From assembly GCF_900638555.1 (NCBI RefSeq), contig NZ_LR134525.1, positions 186,001 through 250,000 of the forward strand: a stretch of DNA of 64,000 bases. Reading direction: 5' to 3'. Below the pieces are notes generated by a model. That model was not told the DNA's origin and searched no databases. It was given only the letters and a program-made list of their open reading frames with translations. The position numbers and the translations under genes are program-made. The DNA comes from Neisseria meningitidis (GTDB taxonomy: Bacteria; Pseudomonadota; Gammaproteobacteria; Burkholderiales; Neisseriaceae). Of this stretch, positions 8,365-16,128 are shown piece by piece; within the stretch, counting starts at the first letter, position 1; every line of letters begins with the position of its first letter.

Positions 8365-8642
8365 CATTTCAAAACCTTTTTCAGCAGGGAAACAAAGTAA
8401 ACGGACGCGAGGATGCCGAATACTATCCAGCCTGTTTCAAGACCGCTTTGCAGGTTGTCTTTCGGACTGCATTCCGCCAATAAAAGCCTTAGCGGCTGAC
8501 CGTCCGACATCTTCCACAGGCTGCCGTTATATTCCGGCCTGACAATCTGTCCGTTTTCTTTGATTCTTGGTACTACCAAGCTGAAATAAAGGTTTTCAGC
8601 CTGGTGCTTCTCAAGACATTTATTTCCGACTTGGTAGTACAT
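8364..8642 (-). CDS. Prophage minor coat-like membrane protein
   Basis: A 92-residue protein with a C-terminal membrane helix (TGWIVFGILASVYFVSLLKKVLK) whose last part mirrors the neighbouring major coat protein (AGWIVVGVFAALFVFSIVKRVMK). That suggests a duplicated or related coat protein of the filamentous phage. There is no signal peptide. It starts 6 bases after the coat gene stop. Confidence 0.62.
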   Translation of the reverse strand: MYYQVGNKCLEKHQAENLYFSLVVPRIKENGQIVRPEYNGSLWKMSDGQPLRLLLAECSPKDNLQSGLETGWIVFGILASVYFVSLLKKVLK

Positions 8643-8648
8643 GCCGTC

Positions 8649-8867
8649 TTACTTCATCACTCTCTTAACGATGGAAAAGACAAAAAGCGCGGCGAAAACG
8701 CCCACTACAATCCAACCGGCTTCCATACCGTCCGCTTTTGCGGCTTCCAAAGCGTTTTTTGCTGTATCGGGCAACGTTGCATTTGCATGTGCGGCCAAAG
8801 CCAGGGGAGCAGCTGTTACAACAGCCAGTTTTGCGCCGTATTTACGGCAGGTGTTAATAAATTTCAT
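8649..8867 (-). CDS. Filamentous phage major coat protein (pVIII-like)
   Basis: A 72-residue precursor: signal peptide of about 30 residues (MKFINTCRKYGAKLAVVTAA... with an A-x-A cleavage site), a short amphipathic acidic segment, a membrane helix AGWIVVGVFAALFVFSIV and a basic end KRVMK. This is the standard layout of a filamentous phage major capsid protein. I chose the ATG at 8867, which has an AAGGA site 7 bases upstream, over longer frames. Confidence 0.82.
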   Translation of the reverse strand: MKFINTCRKYGAKLAVVTAAPLALAAHANATLPDTAKNALEAAKADGMEAGWIVVGVFAALFVFSIVKRVMK

Positions 8868-8940
8868 GATATTTTCCTTCAAAAAGTGTTTGGCGGTAAT
8901 GGATGGAGCGTTTTTCAGACGACCGCCGAACATCCGAAAA

Positions 8941-9138
8941 TCAGTCTTTCAAAAATCCGAATACGACAAATTCGTATTGGTTGCCGATTTCTTCCAAACC
9001 TGCGTTAATCGCTTCTTCGAAGTCGTAGAAATAATCGGCATTGGTGATTAATTTGGTATGTCCGATGTCGCCCGTTTCAGGAGAGAGATACAGAAAGTCC
9101 CCTGTTGATACGGACTGGACAACATAGACTTTCTGCAT
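8941..9138 (-). CDS. Small prophage protein, unknown
   Basis: A 65-residue acidic protein (MQKVYVVQSVSTGDFLYLS) between the presumed DNA-binding protein and the coat protein of the filamentous phage. The fold looks like a small beta-rich protein. No function can be given. It lies 4 bases after the gene at 9143, so it is in the phage operon. Confidence 0.6.
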   Translation of the reverse strand: MQKVYVVQSVSTGDFLYLSPETGDIGHTKLITNADYFYDFEEAINAGLEEIGNQYEFVVFGFLKD

Positions 9139-9142
9139 TCAA

Positions 9143-9433
9143 TCAGCCTTTCTTAACGGGTTGAAAACCGATGACTTTCAGTTTTTGGGTTTTGCCCGTA
9201 GTGACGATTTCTACGTTCAGGTTTGCTTCGATGGGAAATTGGGCGTTTCGGAACTGCTCGAAATTGGCAGAGCCGCCGAAATCGTATTCAGTAGTAGAGC
9301 TGCCCAATGCGTTGCCTTGGGAGCTGTCTAAGGGTGTGGCGACAATCAGGCGGCAATAGTCGAAGCTCCTGCCTTCGATTTGTCCGTTGAATTTTTTAAC
9401 GCCGACGATGTGGCCTTGAAGTTGGATGTTCAT
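9143..9433 (-). CDS. Putative phage single-stranded-DNA-binding protein
   Basis: A 96-residue beta-rich protein (MNIQLQGHIVGVKKFNGQIEG) directly after the replication gene and before the coat genes. In filamentous phages that place is held by the gene V type single-stranded-DNA-binding protein. The function is inferred from size, predicted strands and gene order. The ATG at 9433 is preceded by an AAGGAAA site; the longer upstream frame has no suitable start. Confidence 0.58.
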   Translation of the reverse strand: MNIQLQGHIVGVKKFNGQIEGRSFDYCRLIVATPLDSSQGNALGSSTTEYDFGGSANFEQFRNAQFPIEANLNVEIVTTGKTQKLKVIGFQPVKKG

Positions 9434-9477
9434 TTTTTGGTTTCCTTGTGTGATTAAACGTCTTTCGGGCAGACACT

Positions 9478-10820
9478 TTAAGCCCATGAAATCGGTAGTC
9501 TTGCGAATTTGTCGTAAATGAAGTTGTTATAGCTTTCTTCATTGTTGACGTGTTTTTGCTGTTCAAGCTGTTTTTCAAGATTCTCGTAATATTCGTACAT
9601 ATAGTAAGGGTCTTTGTACGGTTTGAATGCGGGCTGTTCATGAATGGCTTGAGCTTTCAAAAAGGCGCAGTCGTAGGCTTCGGGAGCCAAAGACTTGGGC
9701 AGCTTGTGATGACTCGGCTCAATCAGTTCAAACAGTTTGGCTTTGTCCAATTCGGGAAAAATGAATTTCAGACCGTTTGCCGCACGTCCAAACTGTTTTT
9801 TTACCCATTCAAGGTAGCGGTCGGCTGAAATGACCTTATCTTCCTTAACCGCGTGTATGCGCGTTGCCTTTTGGACGAATCGTTCGCAAATCGGATATGC
9901 GCCGCCGAAATATTCGCCCGGATTCTGCAAAACTTCGAAAGGGATAACGATATCTTTTGCTTTGAATTCAATTTCAAATCGCGTCCATGTGCTTGTTTTA
10001 TCGCCCAACTGCTTGCCTTTTTCATAGACGCGGACATATTTGGACGATTCACGGGAGCCGATACCATAGGTCTTGCCTTTGGTCATTTTGGCTTCATCGT
10101 CTTCTTCCCAATCTGACCCCAAACATTCGCCTTTTGGTTTGACGTGATGACAGGTAAACATACCTTTATTTCGGTCTTCACGGGCTTGGTTCGGGCTGTA
10201 TTCGCCGTTGAAAAAGTCTTTTGCGATATCAACGCGTGTTATTTTTGGGCGGATTGCATTAGTCAGGAATGCGAAAAGTCGTGATTCCCAGCCTTCTTTT
10301 GCGACGCCGCAACCGGTGCCGGTCAGTTCGAAAAGAATGGTATTGTTTTGTCCGCCAAAATGGACGCGACCGTATAGGACGTCTTCCGAACCCATCAACC
10401 AACAGCGCTCATAAAAACGCCCGCCCGAACCTTTGGACTCTTTGTAGATACCGAAACCGAAAACTTCTTCGGCGAGCATGGACGCGGCGCGAATAAAATC
10501 TTCGTCTTCCAAAAGACTTACACGAACGCCGTATTTATCGAAAAAGGTTTTTTCATGAAATGAAAAGCTAATTTGATCAATGAAAGCCGAATCTGATACA
10601 CCGCGCCGAAGAGGAACGCCTAACAGGTTTCCTTTGCCGTCCGTTATGTACGTTTCGTAACATTCGAAGACTTCCTGAACCCTGCCTGCCGTTTCGGTTT
10701 CTGTCCCCCCCTGTTAGATAAGGGGGGAAGATTTGAAGCGGTTGCCGGCTTCCTGCCGTCCGCCGGTGCGTCCGTCATCACGCCGACAACCGCCTTTGTC
10801 ATCCCTTGCTTATCTTCCAT
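9478..10820 (-). pseudogene. Phage replication initiation protein (Rep_trans), frameshifted
   Basis: Rolling-circle type initiator of the Rep_trans family; RVDIAKDFFNGEYS near the middle is the family's core strand with two aspartates. The long frame reaches codon 1 only as a TTG at 10512, but the sequence upstream is clearly coding in the same frame (GVPLRRGVSDSAFIDQISFS). The natural start is the ATG at 10820 in another frame (MEDKQGMTKAVVGVM). The two frames would join if the seven-base G run (C run on the plus strand, 10705-10711) had one more base. So the gene is out of frame here, by slippage or by a sequence error. Confidence 0.75.
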
Positions 10821-10904
10821 GGTGCGAATCCTCAAAAACGGGCAAAAAAAAGCCCTGTTACTTGTAGAAAGTAAAGGACGTTAATTTTTGTTAATCGTCC
10901 CTTC

Positions 10905-11644
10905 TTAGGGACGCAATATATAAGGTTTTAAAACGCTAAGAACAAAATCCGATAACGGCTCTGAAGAAGTAAGTCTTTCTTTATTGCACAAGATAGCAAA
11001 CTTCCACGGCATTCTCGCCCCACCCGTGCCGTCCAAGCCTTTTTCAAAGACATAGATGGTTTTCTTGGCAATCACTTCGTCAGTTTGGCGGTCGATAATC
11101 CGTATGGTCGCACCTGCCACCCAGTGCCTGCGCAGCTTGGAGTCGACATTGTTTTCGAACGTTACCGCATAACGGGCGGGGTGTATATGATTAAGTGTTT
11201 GATTTATCGGAAAATCTTTACCTGAATACCGAATAATATCGGAATGGTTGGGTTGCAGGACATCCACATAGCGGTATTCCCCATCGCTAAAAAATCCTAG
11301 GAAACGAGCAATAAAATTTACGCCTTCTCTGGTCTGTAAAGCCGCATTGTCCCACATCGGGTCTCTGGTTTTTGCATCTGCCGAAACGGTACGCTCAGGT
11401 ACTACTTTCAACAGCATAATCCCTTCCACATTGTCCGCCGTCTGGTAAATCTTTCCCCCGCCGTTTTGCATTGTTCGTTAAACACGGCTTCGGCTTCTTT
11501 GTATTTTCTGTCCCACTCTTCTTGTGCCTGTATTTCTTCTTTGCTCGGGCAGAATTGTTTGGGAATAATCCAAACAAACAGCATCAGGATAGCGGCGGCG
11601 GTCAGGCTGCCTGAAAGGATTTTGCCGGGGTTTTTTGTAGGCAA
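10905..11644 (-). pseudogene. Membrane-anchored hypothetical protein, frameshifted
   Basis: Two overlapping frames make one protein. The first (from about 11644) has a membrane helix ILSGSLTAAAILMLFVWIIP and then KQFCPSKEEIQAQEEWDRKYKEAEAVFNEQCKTAGE. The second continues with KIYQTADNVEGIMLLKVVPE to a stop at 10905. They join if one base is added in the GGGGGAAA run near 11456-11463. The C-terminal part (residues YAVTFENNVDSKLRRHWVAGATIRIIDRQT) is predicted beta-rich. I do not recognise a function; it lies upstream of the prophage on the same strand. Confidence 0.6.
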
Positions 11645-11750
11645 AGCGGACGAGAAACCAAAGCAACAGCAGCATGGTGTCCCAATAGCCGATTGAGAAT
11701 AGGATGGCCAAACCTTCTAGGAAATGGCGTAAATCGTTTGTGGTAAACAT
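11478..11750 (-). CDS. Small membrane protein, doubtful 3' part
   Basis: Starts MFTTNDLRHFLEGLAILFSIGYWDTMLLLLWFLVRFAYK, which is a believable small membrane protein with two hydrophobic stretches. From about residue 42 it overlaps the next gene in another frame and becomes arginine-rich, as shadow frames do. Either the real protein is short or a one-base change in an A run at about 11638 separates it from the downstream gene, with which it would form a longer membrane protein. Confidence 0.35.
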   Translation of the reverse strand: MFTTNDLRHFLEGLAILFSIGYWDTMLLLLWFLVRFAYKKPRQNPFRQPDRRRYPDAVCLDYSQTILPEQRRNTGTRRVGQKIQRSRSRV

Positions 11751-11772
11751 GGGTAGTTCCTGTGGTTAAATG

Positions 11773-11821
11773 TGCAGGCTGCTTTTTGCCGAACCTTGCC
11801 GCATCTCAAAAGCAGCCTGCG
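11773..11821. terminator. Inverted AAGCAGCCTGCA-type uptake sequences before hlyD
   Basis: TGCAGGCTGCTT at 11773-11784 and AAGCAGCCTGCG at 11810-11821 form a hairpin. The 12-mer AAGCAGCCTGCA is an uptake-sequence dialect reported from Kingella, not the meningococcal ATGCCGTCTGAA. It marks the left side of the hlyD-tolC block. Confidence 0.7.
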
Positions 11822-11985
11822 CTTCAGCGTTGCGTTACGCAGTAAAATAATGAATATTTGTAACGACTTGGGTATTTTTTGTCAATATTCCCGCCTTTCC
11901 CTTAACAGCTGCCGCGCTTTCCGTTAAAATTCCTTTACATATTTATATTGTTTCCTGTTTCTATATTGCCAAGGTTATACCCGTT

Positions 11986-13413
11986 ATGTTTTTCTCCGCC
12001 CTGAAATCCTTTCTTTCCCGCTACATTACCGTATGGCGCAATGTTTGGGCGGTGCGCGACCAGTTGGAACCGCCCAAACGCACGGCGGAAGAACAGGCGT
12101 TTTTGCCCGCGCATTTGGAACTGACCGATACGCCGGTCTCTGCCGCTCCGAAATGGGCGGCGCGTTTTATTATGGCGTTTGCGCTTTTGGCTTTGTTGTG
12201 GTCCTGGTTCGGCAAAATCGATATTGTGGCGGCGGCTTCGGGCAAAACGGTGTCGGGCGGGCGCAGCAAAACCATCCAGCCGCTGGAAACGGTGGTGGTT
12301 AAGGCGGTACATGTGCGCGACGGGCAGCATGTGAAACAGGGAGAAACGCTGGCGGAACTGGAGGCTGTGGGAACAGACAGCGATGTGGTGCAGTCGGAGC
12401 AGGCTTTGCAGGCTGCCCAATTGTCCAAACTGCGTTATGAAGCGGTATTGGCGGCATTGGAAAGCCGTACCGTGCCGCATATCGATATGGCGCAAGCACG
12501 GTCTTTAGGTCTCTCCGATGCCGATGTGCAATCGGCGCAGGTGTTGGCGCAGCACCAGTATCAGGCATGGGCGGCGCAGGATGCGCAATTGCAGTCGGCT
12601 TTGCGCGGCCATCAGGCGGAATTGCAGTCGGCCAAGGCGCAGGAGCAGAAGCTGGTTTCGGTGGGGGCGATCGAGCAGCAGAAAACAGCAGACTACCGCC
12701 GTTTGCGGGCCGACAATTTTATTTCGGAACATGCGTTTTTGGAGCAGCAGAGCAAATCGGTCAGCAATTGGAACGATTTGGAAAGTACGCGCGGTCAGAT
12801 GAGGCAGATTCAGGCGGCCATTGCACAGGCGGAGCAGAATCGGGTGCTGAATACGCAGAACCTGAAACGCGATACGCTGGATGCGCTGCGCCAGGCAAAC
12901 GAACAGATTGACCAATACCGCGGCCAAACGGATAAGGCAAAGCAGCGGCAGCAGCTGATGACAATACAGTCGCCTGCGGACGGCACGGTGCAGGAATTGG
13001 CCACCTATACGGTGGGCGGTGTGGTGCAGGCTGCCCAAAAAATGATGGTGGTTGCGCCCGATGACGACAAAATGGACGTGGAAGTTTTGGTATTGAACAA
13101 AGACATCGGTTTTGTGGAACAGGGACAGGATGCGGTGGTGAAGATTGAGAGTTTTCCCTATACGCGCTACGGTTATCTGACGGGCAAGGTGAAAAGTGTC
13201 AGCCATGATGCGGTAAGCCACGAACAGTTGGGCTTGGTTTATACGGCGGTGGTGTCGCTGGACAAACATACCTTGAATATTGACGGCAAAGCAGTGAATC
13301 TGACGGCGGGCATGAATGTCACGGCGGAGATTAAAACGGGTAAACGGCGGGTGCTGGATTATCTGTTAAGCCCGCTGCAAACCAAATTGGACGAAAGCTT
13401 TAGGGAGCGATAG
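11986..13413 (+). CDS. hlyD: HlyD-family membrane fusion protein, type I secretion
   Basis: Periplasmic adaptor that links an inner-membrane ABC exporter to TolC. It is 475 residues long with one membrane helix at about 58-78 (FIMAFALLALLWSWFGKIDI), a biotinyl-lipoyl hairpin (ASGKTVSGGRSKTIQPLETV), a long coiled coil rich in Ala and Gln (about 130-330) and the C-terminal beta-barrel with VLVLNKDIGFVEQGQDAVVKI. The TolC partner follows after 161 bases, but there is no ABC transporter gene next to it. A split hlyD-tolC pair with a distant hlyB is known for the meningococcal RTX (Frp) exporter. The gene has no meningococcal uptake sequences and is bracketed by another dialect. Confidence 0.9.
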   Translation: MFFSALKSFLSRYITVWRNVWAVRDQLEPPKRTAEEQAFLPAHLELTDTPVSAAPKWAARFIMAFALLALLWSWFGKIDIVAAASGKTVSGGRSKTIQPLETVVVKAVHVRDGQHVKQGETLAELEAVGTDSDVVQSEQALQAAQLSKLRYEAVLAALESRTVPHIDMAQARSLGLSDADVQSAQVLAQHQYQAWAAQDAQLQSALRGHQAELQSAKAQEQKLVSVGAIEQQKTADYRRLRADNFISEHAFLEQQSKSVSNWNDLESTRGQMRQIQAAIAQAEQNRVLNTQNLKRDTLDALRQANEQIDQYRGQTDKAKQRQQLMTIQSPADGTVQELATYTVGGVVQAAQKMMVVAPDDDKMDVEVLVLNKDIGFVEQGQDAVVKIESFPYTRYGYLTGKVKSVSHDAVSHEQLGLVYTAVVSLDKHTLNIDGKAVNLTAGMNVTAEIKTGKRRVLDYLLSPLQTKLDESFRER

Positions 13414-13574
13414 GCGGATCCATACTGGGCATTTGTTATCCGCCGGTTCGGACATGCAGACTGCCTGAAACCATTGCCCGGATGACATTGCTCAATCTAA
13501 TGATAATGCAAGATTACGGTATTTCCGTTTGCCTGACACTGACGCCCTATTTGCAACATGAACTATTTTCGGCT

Positions 13575-14885
13575 ATGAAATCCTATTTTTCCAAATATAT
13601 CCTACCCGTTTCACTTTTTACCTTGCCACTATCCCTTTCCCCATCCGTTTCGGCTTTTACGCTGCCTGAAGCATGGCGGGCGGCGCAGCAACATTCGGCT
13701 GATTTTCAAGCGTCCCATTACCAGCGTGATGCAGTGCGCGCACGGCAACAACAAGCCAAGGCCGCATTCCTTCCCCATGTATCCGCCAATGCCAGCTACC
13801 AGCGCCAGCCGCCATCGATTTCTTCCACCCGCGAAACACAGGGATGGAGCGTGCAGGTGGGACAAACCTTATTTGACGCTGCCAAATTTGCACAATACCG
13901 CCAAAGCAGGTTCGATACGCAGGCTGCAGAACAGCGTTTCGATGCGGCACGCGAAGAATTGCTGTTGAAAGTTGCCGAAAGTTATTTCAACGTTTTACTC
14001 AGCCGAGACACCGTTGCCGCCCATGCGGCGGAAAAAGAGGCTTATGCCCAGCAGGTAAGGCAGGCGCAGGCTTTATTCAATAAAGGTGCTGCCACCGCGC
14101 TGGATATTCACGAAGCCAAAGCCGGTTACGACAATGCCCTGGCCCAAGAAATCGCCGTATTGGCTGAGAAACAAACCTATGAAAACCAGTTGAACGACTA
14201 CACCGGCCTGGACAGCAAACAAATCGAGGCCATAGATACCGCCAACCTGTTGGCACGCTATCTGCCCAAGCTGGAACGTTACAGTCTGGATGAATGGCAG
14301 CGCATTGCCTTATCCAACAATCATGAATACCGGATGCAGCAGCTTGCCCTGCAAAGCAGCGGACAGGCGCTTCGGGCAGCACAGAACAGCCGCTATCCCA
14401 CCGTTTCTGCCCATGTCGGCTATCAGAATAACCTCTACACTTCATCTGCGCAGAATAATGACTACCACTATCGGGGCAAAGGGATGAGCGTCGGCGTACA
14501 GTTGAATTTGCCGCTTTATACCGGCGGAGAATTGTCGGGCAAAATCCATGAAGCCGAAGCGCAATACGGGGCTGCCGAAGCACAGCTGACCGCAACCGAG
14601 CGGCACATCAAACTCGCCGTACGCCAGGCTTATACCGAAAGCGGTGCGGCGCGTTACCAAATCATGGCGCAAGAACGGGTTTTGGAAAGCAGCCGTTTGA
14701 AACTGAAATCGACCGAAACCGGCCAACAATACGGCATCCGCAACCGGCTGGAAGTAATACGGGCGCGGCAGGAAGTCGCCCAAGCAGAACAGAAACTGGC
14801 TCAAGCACGGTATAAATTCATGCTGGCTTATTTGCGCTTGGTGAAAGAGAGCGGGTTAGGGTTGGAAACGGTATTTGCGGAATAA
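13575..14885 (+). CDS. tolC: TolC-family outer membrane channel
   Basis: Outer membrane factor for type I secretion. The start is taken at 13575 (MKSYFSKYILPVSLFTLPLSL), because this gives a clean signal peptide ending SVSA; the frame is open 31 codons further up. The mature part shows the two repeated halves of TolC: ESYFNVLLSRDTVAAH with long helices, then YRMQQLALQSSGQALRAAQNSRYP and YPTVSAHVGYQNNL, closing with an AEQKLAQARYKFMLAYLRL segment. About 436 residues, normal. It follows hlyD and most likely shares its function. A strong hairpin terminator lies 25 bases after the stop. Confidence 0.9.
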   Translation: MKSYFSKYILPVSLFTLPLSLSPSVSAFTLPEAWRAAQQHSADFQASHYQRDAVRARQQQAKAAFLPHVSANASYQRQPPSISSTRETQGWSVQVGQTLFDAAKFAQYRQSRFDTQAAEQRFDAAREELLLKVAESYFNVLLSRDTVAAHAAEKEAYAQQVRQAQALFNKGAATALDIHEAKAGYDNALAQEIAVLAEKQTYENQLNDYTGLDSKQIEAIDTANLLARYLPKLERYSLDEWQRIALSNNHEYRMQQLALQSSGQALRAAQNSRYPTVSAHVGYQNNLYTSSAQNNDYHYRGKGMSVGVQLNLPLYTGGELSGKIHEAEAQYGAAEAQLTATERHIKLAVRQAYTESGAARYQIMAQERVLESSRLKLKSTETGQQYGIRNRLEVIRARQEVAQAEQKLAQARYKFMLAYLRLVKESGLGLETVFAE

Positions 14886-14910
14886 AGCAGGCTGAAACGG
14901 TTATGAAATT

Positions 14911-14956
14911 CCCAAAGCAGCCTGCACCCCGTTTCGAAAGTGCAGGCTGCTTTGGG
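14911..14956 (+). terminator. tolC terminator made of inverted AAGCAGCCTGCA sequences
   Basis: A perfect 16-base stem, CCCAAAGCAGCCTGCA against its complement at 14941-14956, with a 14-base loop. It contains two exact copies of the Kingella-type uptake 12-mer (14915-14926 and, inverted, 14941-14952), just as inverted ATGCCGTCTGAA pairs end other genes here. Confidence 0.85.
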
Positions 14957-15048
14957 ATTGATCCGATACTTTCACATTCTCATTGCCTTTAAATAAAGCA
15001 CAGTTAAAAACACATTTAAATTAAGTGCGAATTAATTCAAATGTATAT

Positions 15049-16000
15049 TCAATTAAAATCAAAATAGGACAGTAGTGCATCGTCAAATCGGGCGTAATCA
15101 GACAAAACGGTTCGCAGATACCGCTTAATATTCGCCCACACTTTCTCAATCGGGTTGAGCTCAGGTGAATAAGGTGCAAGAGGCAATACCTTATGTCCCA
15201 ATTTTTCCGCCATTTCCCGTAAGACACCCATACGGTGAAATCGCGCATTATCTAAAATAATCACCGATTTTTGAGTCAATGCGGGCAGTAGGCATTGCTG
15301 AAACCACGCTTCAAAAAAGACTCCGGTCATCGTATTTTGATAAACCATCGGAGCAATCAGCCGGTTGCCGACTTGTGCGGACACCAAAGATAAGCGTTGG
15401 TATCTTTTTCCACTTATCTGCGCTTTCACTATTTGCCCTTTCAGGCTGCGGGCATAGGGACGGAACAGGTAGCGGTCAAATCCTGTTTCATCCAAATAAA
15501 CACGTTGGTAGTCGGAAAATTCGGCCGGCTGTGTCAAATAATGCGTTACTTTGGCCGGGTCTTGTTCTTTGTAAGTGGTGGTCTTTTTTTGCGCGTTATC
15601 CCCATCTGTTTGAGTGCATAGCAAATGGTGGCTGCCGTACAATCAAAATGTTTGGCGATTTCATGCAGATAGGCATCCTGGTGTTGCCCAATATATTGAG
15701 CCGGTTTTTGCCTATCCGATTTGACGGCATTTAGACCGGTAACTTGATGTTTTAGGCTGCCTGTTTGTTTTTTAAGGCGAATCCACAGGTAAAGCGTGTT
15801 TCTTGACAAGTTAAACGTTGCTGCGGTTTGGCTGATGTTTTTGCATTGTTCGTAATATCGTGGATTAAATTTAAACCAGTACGGTGTTGCCTCGCCTTGC
15901 CGTACTATTTGTACTGTCTGCGGCTTCGTCGCCTTGTCCTGATTTTTGTTAATCCACTATAGTTTAAAGCTTTGTTTCTTAAGTCCGCAGAGTATGCCAT
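15049..16000 (-). pseudogene. IS630-family transposase, interrupted by CREE
   Basis: Starts at the ATG at 16000 (MAYSADLRNKALNY), is cut by a CREE, and resumes with YEQCKNISQTAATFNLSRNTLYLW, a helix-turn-helix. The catalytic domain lies in the -1 frame and shows the D-D-E triad: VYLDETGFD, ILDNARFH and PELNPIEKVW. The frames meet at A-AAA-AAA-G in the message (around 15586-15594), a typical -1 slippage signal, so the frame change may be natural for this IS. The CREE insertion separates the start from the rest, so the copy is presumably dead. Confidence 0.85.
15856..15961. repeat. Correia element, 106 bp type, inside IS630 transposase
   Basis: Short internally deleted CREE. The transposase reads ...NKALNY before it and YEQCKN after it, and removing the element with one TA copy restores AACTATTACGAA, an intact frame. 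That is direct evidence for insertion at TA with TA duplication. The outer terminus is slightly worn (TATCGTGG). Confidence 0.92.
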
Positions 16001-16080
16001 GGTTAGACCTTCAAAGTTGAGTATTGTACTATTTTGTTTTTAATTGACTATGCAACAAAAAATAGCAAACCCCGGCAATC

Positions 16081-16125
16081 AAAATGCCGTCTGAAGCGTT
16101 ATTCGGCTTTCAGACGGCATTTTTG
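16081..16125. terminator. Inverted uptake-sequence hairpin after relA
   Basis: ATGCCGTCTGAA at 16084-16095 and its complement at 16109-16120, followed by a T run on the plus side and an A run on the other, directly downstream of relA. Confidence 0.85.
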
Positions 16126-16128
16126 TAT

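Larger units (their letters stand above)
15048..16048. mobile_element. IS630-family element with nested CREE
   Basis: Terminal inverted repeats TCAATTAAAATCAAAATAG (15049-15067) and, inverted, TCAATTAAAAACAAAATAG (16029-16047) match at 18 of 19 bases. TA dinucleotides lie just outside at 15046-15047 and 16049-16050, as expected for the IS630/Tc1 group. It encodes one minus-strand transposase in two frames and carries a 106-base CREE. IS-internal sequence contains GCAGCCTGAA, the core of another Kingella uptake dialect. Confidence 0.87.
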
